Of a stretch of DNA of 64,000 nt, positions 54,694 through 64,000 are shown one piece after another. Origin of the DNA: Albula goreensis (Eukaryota; Chordata; Actinopteri; Albuliformes; Albulidae); NCBI GenBank assembly GCA_022829145.1, contig CM040748.1, positions 29,216,501 through 29,280,500 of the forward strand. The letters run 5' to 3'. Within the stretch, counting starts at the first letter, position 1, and each line of letters begins with the position of its first letter. The notes beneath the pieces were generated by a model that was not told the origin of the DNA, made no database searches, and saw nothing but the letters and a program-made list of their open reading frames with translations. The translations under genes were made by a program, and so were the position numbers.

Positions 54694-57600
54694 AAGAGAG
54701 AAGGAGAGGGGACAGGAAACTGGGCTTAATTTAGCAGAATAACCTCTTTTGAACTCTGAACAACATGGAGATGTTGCTCCAAACATTTGGGTAATGACTC
54801 ATAGTATTCTTCTGTAGAGAGCACACTAGCTTCCCAGAATTCTGCACCGTATGTCTCTCATATGGCATTCCTGGTAAATATCAGTTATCTGAAGAGCTTT
54901 TAATGCCCATATATATTATTAATTGCCTCCATTTTATGCTGATCAGATACCCTTATATTGAGTAACTTTATTTATTATATAATTTTCCAAACAAGCTTCA
55001 GATTGTGTCCTAACCTAAACAGCAGTCAACTAAGCATTTCCTGAAATTAGCTTGAAATATTTCAGTAAGGTTGAATATTTCTCTGCATAGTTAATTGTGC
55101 AAAGCTGGCATTGGAGTGTGTGGAGTAAAGCTCACATTTTTAATTGCTTTAAAGTTTAAAGCCCCTTCCAGAAGCTAGAGCATGTTTAGTTTGAGCTGAG
55201 GTGTAGTAGATCTTTCGGTTTTTGTTTTGTTTGGCAATGAACTGCATATCTTGCGATTTCAACAAAACAACGTACAACAATATATTGGTTTGGCAGCAGA
55301 CTATTCTAACAAAATGATCATGGAATACTGAAGAATTTTTTTAAGAATTGTTTTTATCACATTTAGGATTGACTTTATTCTTCCTGGGGATGGCCATCAA
55401 TATCCATAGCGATTATATTCTACGCCATCTGAGACGACCCGGGGAAGTGGTTTACCGAATTCCCAAAGGTAAAACTTAAGAGCTCTGTGAAAATCTGTTG
55501 CTGAAAAGTCAAACTTTCTATGTGCAGCGTTGCTATTGACCTCTACAAAACATAACATGTCAAAAGAAAAGGAAGTGAGGAAACCAATAACTGTTGTTAA
55601 TGTAATTCTTTCTAAGATGGGCAAAGCAAGGAGCCAGTGCACTGAATCTCTTTTTTTATCTAGCCTTCCAGTATAAATCAAATAGTTGGACCATCGCCTG
55701 ACTCAGGGCTGCTGTGTTATTTGTTGATTTCTTTCCCCCAGTGGTTCCAAGGGAGTACATACCGAAGCTACTGTCCTTACACTGGCTTTGATTAGTCATG
55801 CATAGCATGAACCTTCATGGTACAAACAGGCATCATAACAGTGAGGTGCAGTTATGAAACAAGGGGGCGAGATCTGGCCGGGGGTTTGGGTTTTAAGGAT
55901 ACAGCAGAGGTATGGTAGAGAGATTCCTACTTCACATGTGTCATTTTGCAGAAACATTTGACACTGTACATGGGAACTCTATTCAGGAGGAAGTGAGAAA
56001 ATTGACTTCATGGTTCATTGTGTGACCACTTTCAAAATACAGGATGCAACAGATAACCAAAACATCAACAGGTGGCCTGTAAGGACATTCCGATCCACAG
56101 ATATGCAAACAGCAAGTATGTAGAACAATCCCTGAACATGTTCTATAGCATACAATTATATGAAAACGTTTGGGAACCCTTGGCCAAATGACATGTTTTG
56201 TTGATTTATGAATTGAAAAGTAGTAAACACAGCCTTTGTAGCAATTGGAAGCACTGTCATTTTAGCCCTGGCTACTACTGGTGAAAAGCTAGTAGACTTT
56301 GCATATGAATGCGCATGCATTATCGGTAGCGAGTAATCTTAAATATTCTGCATCTCATGTTACGTCTTTATCACTGTACATTGTGTCTATGGTCATTCCC
56401 TTTCAGGTGGCATGTTTGAGTATGTCTCAGGGGCTAACTTCTTTGGGGAGATCGTGGAATGGTTTGGCTACGCTATAGCCACCTGGTCCATGCCGTCTCT
56501 CTCCTTCGCCATCTTCACCTTGTGCTCGATCGGACCCCGGGCTTACCACCACCACAGGTAACAGGGTTACACCTTCGGACATGTTTGAGGGCGGAAGTGG
56601 GCAAACTCAGTCCTGGAGGACCCCCCTGTGTGTGCTGGTTTTCGTTCCAACCACAACTGCAGCCCCTGAATTGTAACAAGCTCTAAATTGCTCTTACTTA
56701 TGACTCTTTAAATGTTAAGTGATAATTTACTCTCTTAAGCCACATTCTGTCAGAAAAAGTTCATATTATAGGAATGTAACACTTATCAGTTAAATAAAAT
56801 CATGTTTTTGTGCCCTGATTGTGCGACAAGGCAAATGGTTTCTTCAGAAAGAGGGAATTTTAATTGATTAAATTACACAGAGAAGGTGGATCAGTGGGGT
56901 TGTAATTAATGAAAGTTGGTCACTGGAACTAATCCATTTGTCAGGCAGAGACAAGTTTGTGAGGAAAAGAAAAGCCAAACCTGCATTGTATTAACATTTA
57001 TGGGAAAAACAATACTACTTAATACGTTTTCAACAATCTTCATTCACCTAGTTATTGGCAAAAGAAAACAGCCAGCATACACAGATTACCCTTGACAACG
57101 TCCTTTTCCCACAGGAAGTGACATTTACTATGTAGTGTGAAGTTGAGGGCAATTCAGAGAGGCGCATTTAGGGGTGGTAGAACCAGACCAAAAACACTCA
57201 GAACACACTTGATCAGGGTTAAAGGTGAAACCATCGGAAGTATTTTCATAATCAGTATGCAGGCCCTATGTGCGTCAAAAAGGCTCTTGGTTTGAAGCCT
57301 GCGACCTTGCTCGCTTGCTTTCCTTAAGGAATTACTGAAGCACCTAAGTTACATCTTGAACGTGTACAATGTCTTTGGTTCTCAATGCCGTCAAATATGG
57401 TGGCTTTTTCCTAATGAACACTCTAATTAAAGCGCTATGAGCTAGTAGCAAAGTGTGTCCTTCCAGATTTTGATTCACGTTACACAGCTTCAGATATTTT
57501 TAACAGGCACAATTCATAATTCTTCATCTGTATATCATGGCTTACAATTCTCAGCGTGAGCCTTGCAAGTGCTTGTAGTAGATAAGCCTGCAGGCCTTCT

Positions 57601-58131
57601 CCAGAAGCCTATCACAACAAGCGTATCACAACAGTTTTCATGGAATCCTTCACTTTGTTTTGGGTTCAATAACACGTCTTGACTGAAAGCTGCAACTGAA
57701 AATGGACACTTGCATAATAGAGTTGTATTACCAAGCCTCGTACGATTAACAAACTTGTCAACGGCCCTCAAACAGGATTTGGAGATGGGGTTGATAGGTC
57801 AGACCATGTCTCCAAAAAGCTGGCGCGTTCATGGCCTGCATCAGTATCATTACGTAATCCCATTAAGCGTGTGGTCTTTTGCACAGTAATGCCTCCCCAT
57901 GTGCTGTCTTTGTCCCTCGTTTGAAAATGGGGAAGCAAACGGATTCTGGCCACTCCACTGGATGCTCGTTTCGTCTCATGTCGGGAGTTCAGAGTCTTGT
58001 GATCACCACTCCCCCCCGTTGTTTCAGTGTTAACACCAACTCTCTTTTTCACTTCATCTTTCAGGTTTTACCTGGAGAAGTTTACGGATTATCCCAGATC
58101 TAGGAAAGCTGTGATACCGTTCATCTTCTGA
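49957..58131 (+). CDS. srd5a2: Steroid 5-alpha-reductase 2
   Basis: This ER-membrane enzyme reduces testosterone to dihydrotestosterone with NADPH. Exons 2-5 are 54434-54597, 55367-55468, 56407-56557 and 58065-58131 (164, 102, 151 and 67 bp, the sizes expected for SRD5A2). They encode RTFIYSLLTNGRPTPLRI, GYYMLYCAKYSESWLSDIRL, INIHSDYILRHLRRPGE, YVSGANFFGEIVEWFGYAIA and FYLEKFTDYPRSRKAVIPF. Two first exons are present, 49957-50237 and 52746-53023. Both end HYFQR in the same phase and keep the LQELPSF glutamate and the HYF tyrosine of the active site. Products would be 254 aa (exon 1a) or 253 aa (exon 1b), against 254 in human. Whether this is srd5a2a or srd5a2b is not decided here. Confidence 0.95.
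50875..51095 (+). repeat. Local duplicate A, copy 1
   Basis: Closely matches 51717-51956, sharing ctgagctttaaatcagaa and ctgaatcagtggagagtga. It is followed almost directly by copy 1 of duplicate B. Confidence 0.8.
51122..51713 (+). repeat. Local duplicate B, copy 1
   Basis: 592 bp, nearly identical to 53320-53906 for most of its length (for example ccggtttaagtcgggagttt and ttggccagcacattcggtct). Confidence 0.88.
51717..51956 (+). repeat. Local duplicate A, copy 2
   Basis: Second copy of A, starting right after B copy 1. It differs by small indels and lacks B immediately after it. Confidence 0.8.
51957..52745 (+). other. srd5a2: Region upstream of srd5a2 exon 1b
   Basis: Presumed promoter and flank of exon 1b, with a poly(A) run near 52,466-52,486. 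No clear TATA box. Confidence 0.4.
52746..53023 (+). CDS. srd5a2: srd5a2 candidate first exon 1b
   Basis: ATG at 52746, 278 bp, donor gtaagc. It reads MPHCASFVASYCYTLIL with a clear first membrane segment, then GRY, MPAKVAWLLQELPSFLLP and YCGHYFQR. It is the first exon nearest to exon 2, and its longer hydrophobic N-terminus is the more typical of the family. Confidence 0.85.
53045..53170 (+). mobile_element. Old SINE remnant after exon 1b
   Basis: Contains attctaaggttgcagggtca, acattggtgttaaagtc and gtacagttgggtaaaac, in the order of the fish SINE box B, body and tail. Highly diverged. Confidence 0.45.
53320..53906 (+). repeat. Local duplicate B, copy 2
   Basis: Second copy of B, about 300 bp downstream of srd5a2 exon 1b. 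It is separated from A copy 2 by 1.36 kb that includes exon 1b. Confidence 0.88.
53907..54433 (+). other. srd5a2: srd5a2 intron 1, distal part
   Basis: About 0.5 kb with no element recognised other than a poly(T) tract before the exon 2 acceptor. Confidence 0.6.
54434..54597 (+). CDS. srd5a2: srd5a2 exon 2
   Basis: Acceptor attttag, donor gtgaga; reads TFIYSLLTNGRPTPLRIVIF and ends SDIRLVT. The donor runs straight into a GA/GT microsatellite. Confidence 0.95.
54598..54712 (+). repeat. (GA)n/(GT)n microsatellite at srd5a2 exon 2 donor
   Basis: An impure GA/GT repeat starts at the first intron base, so the donor GTGAGA is itself part of the repeat. Confidence 0.85.
54713..55366 (+). other. 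srd5a2: srd5a2 intron 2, remainder
   Basis: AT-rich, no recognisable element. Confidence 0.65.
55367..55468 (+). CDS. srd5a2: srd5a2 exon 3
   Basis: Acceptor atttag, donor gtaaaa; reads LTLFFLGMAINIHSDYILRH. Confidence 0.95.
55469..56406 (+). other. srd5a2: srd5a2 intron 3
   Basis: 0.94 kb, nothing recognised. Confidence 0.65.
56407..56557 (+). CDS. srd5a2: srd5a2 exon 4
   Basis: Acceptor tttcag, donor gtaaca; reads MFEYVSGANFFGEIVEWFGY and ends RAYHHH, part of the NADPH-binding region. Confidence 0.95.
56558..58064 (+). other. srd5a2: srd5a2 intron 4
   Basis: 1.5 kb. At 56,595-56,680 is a dispersed-repeat end (cagtcctggaggacc, ctggttttcgttccaacc); a possible SINE scrap lies near 57,280-57,370. 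No exon seen. Confidence 0.6.
58065..58131 (+). CDS. srd5a2: srd5a2 exon 5
   Basis: Acceptor tttcag; reads FYLEKFTDYPRSRKAVIPF, ending IF then TGA at 58129-58131, the normal C-terminus. A candidate ATTAAA lies at 58274-58279. Confidence 0.95.
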
Positions 58132-61100
58132 CGAGTCTATTACATGAATGGGGAGAGTAAGAAAGCTGAACATCAAAAAAAAAAAAAAAAGATGGAAAGA
58201 TTTTTTTCTGGGGTTATATGTGACCTGTCTATTTTATGTTTACATTGTTATGCGTACATATGTGATATGTGATATTAAATAATGCTTAGCTTCTTTTTGA
58301 AGTAGAATGAATATAATGTTTTGCATGAGGACACCTTCTGGACATCTGCCATCTGCATGTGGCCCACCGTAACCTCTATATCTACGCCATTCACTGCTTC
58401 AGCTACAGGTCTGTAGCACAATAGCTAAATGCAGCAACAGCGTTCAGTATTTGGTAAATTCTAAAGGGATCAGCGCAGTGTCTCTTCGTATTCAAGGAAA
58501 GTATGTATCCTTTTATATCCAAAAGACCTGAATAAGGATTTCAACTTCATTTCCATGCTAAACAAAAGCATGATCGTGGGGGTGTTTCTGTTCTTTTCAC
58601 GCCCAAAACATAGCATGCAATGTTTTTTCCACCATTCTGCCACGGGTCTGATGCCATTATAAATATGATTTTTTTTTAAATATAATGGATGACAGCAAGC
58701 TTTCAGTTGTTGTCACTCATGCATTGTGTTACTGTGAAATTGCTGGGAACACGAAGGGTGCCTCTTTCAGCTTGGACAATGGAAACTTCAGGTGATTTAG
58801 AACAGTGCATGCTCTGCTCCACACTCACACTAAGGACGTTTCCTGATCGGCGGATGCAGTCACACCTGTACTGCAGGGCTAACTCAGTACAGAGTTATCA
58901 GATTCATCTCATCAGACTCACGGCTATGACATCATAATTGTGAGACTTACAAACTACAGGCTCCTCTGTGTTGTAGTGCCGTGTCAACTTCAGCTTCCTT
59001 TGCTTACAAACCAATGGTGAAGTAGTACTTCTGACGAATCACATTGTGTGTAGGTGGGATGCCCATAGCAAAGTGGCTATTCAGAGATGTAAATTCCCGT
59101 AGTAAATTCCCCAGTAATGGCGCGGACGGGGTCTATGCCACGCAGCTGATGATGCAAGCTTTTCTATTCATGCATCATGTATCAAAGTCAAAAAACTGCC
59201 AACATGGAGATACATGTTTTTTTTCCAACCCATGCAGATGTTAAGGCTTGTGAAGAACATTTTCTAAGATAATGGTATCCCTTGAGAATCTAATAGTATT
59301 GATTGGCTCTGCTTAAAAGGAGCCCCAGTGTGACTTTATAAGAAAACAGCACTAACTGAGAGTGCTAGACTGGGCTTAGTTCTGAATTATAAGAGCCATT
59401 AGACTGTTCATAGCTTATCACTGTATGTCTGAACAGACCAATTCTATACAGGCTCATTCTGATATTATGATTAGATAGGTATTGACAATTATGAGGTGAA
59501 GTTACTGTATTTTTCAGAGCAGGCTAAAGTGTCTTATAATGCAACTGTATGTAACCCCATATGCACTTTGGGTTGGAACCATGGTTCATTTGGGTAAAGC
59601 AAAAACCATCGACAAAGGATGACTGTGCTCCCTGGGCTCCGGAACAATCTTCCACTGGATAGTGTTACATGAAAATAGCTGAGTCATTGTCACCTTAAAG
59701 ACCAAACGAAGACACGTTTTTATACATGAGATTTGAATGTCCTTTAATTTGTTGCTTTTCTTATGTCGTTTACCTCTTTGTGAATTGTAATTGTTTTTAT
59801 TAACTGTATTTCGCTACAGCTTTTCATGGTCTGTGTTTCTTGAAGCAGCTTGTACTTTTTTTGCTTGAAAAGGTACCATATGAACAAGTAAAATAAAAAC
59901 GAAGTAAAAATAATTTCCCTATTATTCAAACACAGCTGTGAGATGATATATGGGGGTTATTGGAGGTTTTCTGCTGTTACCCAAATTCTTCTGTTGATTT
60001 TGCAAGCGCTGGAGCTCTCAACAGCATAGCTGTGATGAAATTTTAACTGCTATCCAAATGTGCAGCGAATTTCTCGTAAAACCGACGTAAAATTCATAGG
60101 AAAAAATACAGGCATTTTGCAAGAGTTGGTTACATGGCCAAATGGTAGATTTCAAATGTTTGCTTGTACGATATTAACACCAAGCATTACCAAACTGAAT
60201 TTAAATGTAGAGTAGTACAGAGGGAAACAAATCATTATTCAGAGCAGTTCGCAATATTCAGAAGGGCCAATAAATGACCTAGCCTATGCGCTTGAGTATG
60301 GGCTGGCAGGCAGGCTGGCTTTACATCCATCCATCCATCCATCCATCAGGTACCATGTACGAAAATACAAATTCCACCAGATTTTACTATTAAGCTGATT
60401 CTTATTCGTAGCCTCTAGGCACCAACAATAAGCATAAGACGCAACACATAAAAGTGTTTCTTACACATTGTATAACAGTGTGAACAGACTCACAATAATA
60501 TATCATCTTTCTTTGAAAAGGTTGCATAAATAAACTGCCATAGTTGATTAATGGTGCCTTGATGCTCCCATGACTAATTTTCCTGCAGCCATTTTGTAAA
60601 GTTTGCTTTGAAGCTGCTGAGTGCACTGCACTCTCTTATATTGTTACATAAGTCGCAGATTTTGATTAGAAGTCTGCAGTGGCAAAAAAATTGTGGTTCC
60701 AAATTAGAGACAAAATAAAATAAGCAAAAGCTTATTGTCGTCCCTTAAACCGAGAGTGGTCAGATTTTATAAAACCAATAAGAATATCAGTATACATTTC
60801 TTATCTGAAATATATCAGTCAATGATATGAAGGATTCATATGTTATGGTCAGAATGAATGGAAATCATAATAAAGTCTATTTAAACCCCAAAACTGCACC
60901 ACAGTTCCATTCATCATGAAAGAAAACAAATACACAAAATGGTAAATTAAATTAAGCTTATCGATCATATCTCATATCTAATCCATGAGCAAGGTTTGCC
61001 AGGAAACATTTAAAGAAGCTGGAAATAATTGTTTGTTAAAGTCTTGTTAAGATCTAGCAATTGCTTCAAGCCTATTTAGCAGTCAGATATTATACACTGA

Positions 61101-63188
61101 AAGGTAATGTTGTGTTGCTTGTTTATGGTAGCAAGCAGCTCACTGCGGCCCTCTTACTGGAAACTATTATGGAGAAGGTCCATGCTTTGTTTTAAGTGCC
61201 ATTGGGGTATACTCCAGGAGAACAGAGTAAATATACACAAGCACACCAGTGAGGTCTCCACTCTCTGCTCCGAGGTTTCTGAATGATGGAGGGTTTACTG
61301 GCATTACATATGTTTGCTCTCCTTCAAAGGCAGCTAAGGTTTTCGCAATAAGTGCCGCATGCAAGTAAGAATGGGAAAAAAATGAATAGAATTTAAAAAA
61401 AGACTGAAAATGCACCCCTGTGAAAAGAAGGTCAGAATGAAGCACCTGTTCACCAAGTCCTGTCCTGAAATGACTGAAAATAATCAGTTATCTTCATATT
61501 TCAGTGATACACAAAACATGTCTCAGATTTGAACATGGTATAACATTTTGTTACATTCTGCTGCATTTTGTTTACCTGATGAGTTGAATGTTGTATTAGT
61601 TAATATTAAAATACCACATTGATTATATTTGAAATGGGCTAAATGCACCTGGAAGACTGTGTCATCATCTTTTTTTTTTTTTTTTTTTTACTAAACTCAT
61701 GCCGCCAACACAAAAAATCCAAGTTCTGATCAATGCTACCACCTAGTGGTAAAATTTGGGAACTACATGTACAGAAACCCCACATTTCTATTCGACTTGT
61801 TGCACCTCATAATACAATGCCCTTAGGCCGCATTCAAGGTGACAAATGTTACAAACCATTTTATGAATAGAAATGGTGATAGGCAGCCAAGTGCAGATCA
61901 TCGCAACTGCAGCAACTGATGAAGGGACTGTTAGGTTGTGGCACCCAGCCTTTGTACTGTGGCCAGTTGAACACATTACATAACTCCATCAATGACAGCG
62001 CCAATGTAACCCCCCTTCACAACAATGGCAGTGCCAAAACCACAGCCTTCAGCTGATCAGGAAAGATTAAAAACCAGTTCCTAACCACACAGAAGTAAAA
62101 TAGGGGGAATAATTTGCCTAATTACTCGGCCTCATCAGATCTTTTTAACAAACGCCTCTTCAGATGCTAACGAACTAAAATATTTTAGTCTAAATCAAAA
62201 GAAAACCTTATTTACCACAGGACTGGTAAGGGATAGCCATATTTCTGAATTCCTGCTCTTAATTCAAGCAGCCCAGTAATATACATTATAACATCTTAGC
62301 TAGATCATGAGTGACAGCCAGACTGTTCTCATTTCCACATCATTTTTTTAACATTGCATAATGTACGAGTGAACTAGCGTTGGTGTATACAGCTTAAACG
62401 CTAATTCTGCCCAGGTATTTGATGGGAACGAACCTGCATGCACAACAGCTCTGCAGGAACGACTGAGCCCATCTGTTCCACTAGGTTGTCTCAATGAGAC
62501 TGAGAGAAGAGAGACTTCAGCAAGACAGCAGCACAAGGCTTTGCAGAAGTCCCTTTATTAGGAACTGTAGATGCTTGTTGATATGTGCTGTTTCTAGACA
62601 TGGGCAATGAAAACTGGTCCCTCACTAAGACTTTTCCTACTGCAGACAAAGACATGCATGAGAATTAATATTAAAAAGTCAGACTTTCCTTTGATAGGAA
62701 CTCACTGATACTAGATGGTGCTGTTACAATATGGGATTTTAAGATTAACTTAGTATATGTCTGCCTCAACAGCTGTAGCTGCTCCTTTAAAATGCCTGGA
62801 GAAATACATTGCACTTTCTGGGCATGACTGAATGATGAAACCTTTTTTCAGTAATGGCAACCACTAGAAAACAAAAATACAACTATGGAAAGCTACAAAA
62901 AGTTCCAAATAACAACATAAACCACCAACAACCATGCCCAGCTAGCAGAAAGCATGACTTTTTCTTTTTAATTTACCACTCTTAAATAGTGAGACCCAAA
63001 CAGAAAATGGGAAAACTCACATTTATTTCACAGCACTGAGTATCAACTTACACAAAGACTGTTATGCCATTTTAAATTAGCCTTGAAACAAAATTAACAA
63101 TTCCAGATAAAAGTAAAAGGTTCCATTTGGCCTGTGCATCAAAACACAAGTCTATGGGTTGGACAATATGAAGGAAAGTCAATGGCTG
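58132..63188. other. Region 3' of srd5a2, no gene recognised
   Basis: Begins with the srd5a2 3' UTR (ATTAAA at 58274-58279, poly(A) run near 58,176). The rest is AT-rich with an (ATCC)n run near 60,328-60,347 and a poly(T) run near 61,670-61,689. ORFs of up to 92 aa have no recognised similarity. Confidence 0.6.
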
Positions 63189-63341
63189 TCATTCCTCAGC
63201 GCTCTTCTGTTTGAGCCGGGTCTCTGAGCGGACTGAGGTTTTCATGGCTTTCTGCATGAGCCACGTTCCAAAGTGAATGCTCAGGAAGGCTCCGCCGGCA
63301 ACCCACAGCCAATTCCTGCGCAACCAACTCGGGTTCTTCAT
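63189..63341 (-). CDS. Possible 50-aa single-pass membrane microprotein
   Basis: Minus-strand ATG at 63341-63339, TGA at 63191-63189. The predicted peptide begins MKNPSWLRRNWLWVAGGAFL, has one hydrophobic segment (about residues 11-30) flanked by basic residues, and ends KQKSAEE. This layout, a short basic N-terminus, a membrane segment and a charged tail, is common in mitochondrial or ER microproteins. A splice acceptor (ggcccag) lies just before the ATG, suggesting an upstream non-coding exon; a minus-strand AATAAA lies at 63027-63022. I do not recognise the family. An overlapping frame gives a longer but cysteine/arginine-rich ORF that looks like a shadow. Confidence 0.45.
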   Translation of the reverse strand: MKNPSWLRRNWLWVAGGAFLSIHFGTWLMQKAMKTSVRSETRLKQKSAEE

Positions 63342-63825
63342 GTCTATCACCACAGCAACACTTCCTGGGCCGGAACCTCAGAGCAGTTTTTGTGTCTGAG
63401 TAGAGACAGCACAAAAGAATAAGTATCAATACTAGTTTTTCCTTTCGATCAACTAATCCTCTTGTACACCTACTAGTCCCTTATGATTTCAACTACAATT
63501 TTTTCTTCAGCATTTCACCAATCAAACCTGAATTAAACAGGCTCTGCATATTTACTGAATCAGGTACCTGGCTCAAGCTAAATTTAATCAGAGCCCCCTG
63601 AATTACAAGTCCCTCTAACAATTGGTCCTCCATAATACTGTTGCACCACGTGAGCAGACTATTTTCCCGTGTCTTGTTCTGTGTTTACTTTTAAACAAAT
63701 TAAAGTAAATCGAGGTAATGCATACAGCTACAGCATTCATTTTAAATGTTGAATTATGGTGCGAAACAGCATTCAACTGTTAACTTATGCAACAAGTTGA
63801 ATGAAGCAAAGTATATGTAGTTGTG

Positions 63826-63833
63826 TGACGTCA
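63826..63833. promoter_or_regulatory. Perfect CRE (TGACGTCA)
   Basis: Palindromic CREB/ATF site about 485 bp upstream of the minus-strand microprotein ATG, a plausible promoter element for it. Eight-base sites also occur by chance. Confidence 0.35.
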
Positions 63834-64000
63834 TTCTCGTTAAATGCTGACAAGTTGATATGCCAATGGATATCTCCACAGGAATGCCTTATTAAAAAAA
63901 AAAAAATAAAAAAAGAAAAATAAAAAAGAGCGAAGCGAAACGTAGGAAAATATACCTAAGTATCTAACGTATCCACTATTTCCCCTTAGATGGTGGTGGA

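Noticed and set aside
63196-63429. 77-aa minus-strand ORF
   Set aside because: Overlaps the more plausible 50-aa membrane ORF in another frame and has no membrane or domain signal.

Overview
This window is nuclear genomic DNA from a ray-finned fish, most likely a teleost. The evidence is vertebrate multi-exon genes with GT-AG introns, fish-style tRNA-derived SINE remnants (for example the tail near 28.94 kb), many small hAT-like and palindromic DNA-transposon remnants, and abundant micro- and minisatellites. It holds no operons, CRISPR arrays, phage or viral genes. Function comes from spliced exons; most long single-frame ORFs are chance.

Layout: (1) 1-9,701, minus strand: the first three coding exons of spast (spastin). 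The rest of the gene lies beyond the left edge. (2) 11,161-~13,011, plus: complete dpy30, five exons, 104 aa. (3) ~13.8-24.5 kb, minus: complete psen2 (presenilin-2), ten coding exons, 445 aa as modelled, plus a 5' non-coding exon. (4) 26,265-~40,833, plus: complete memo1, nine exons, 297 aa. (5) 49,957-58,131, plus: srd5a2 (steroid 5-alpha-reductase 2), exons 2-5 plus two different candidate first exons. (6) ~63.2-63.8 kb, minus: a possible 50-aa single-pass membrane microprotein.

The gene set matches the human 2p22-p23 block SRD5A2-MEMO1-DPY30-SPAST, but psen2 (human chromosome 1) sits between memo1 and dpy30. The genes do not form one pathway: microtubule severing, histone H3K4 methylation, gamma-secretase, a redox/copper-binding signalling protein and androgen synthesis. 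spast/dpy30 and psen2/memo1 are head-to-head pairs with CCAAT-type promoter motifs between them; dpy30/psen2 are tail-to-tail.

Most notable observations: two alternative srd5a2 first exons with matching splice phase, set in a nested local duplication; decayed minisatellites that begin inside exons and carry copies of the splice-donor region (memo1 exon 5, psen2 exon 8); a one-base frame disruption in spast exon 3; a (TG)n tract at a psen2 splice acceptor; and an 805-bp hAT-type element with a perfect 8-bp target-site duplication. All identifications come from reading the sequence and recalling family sequences; no database search was run.
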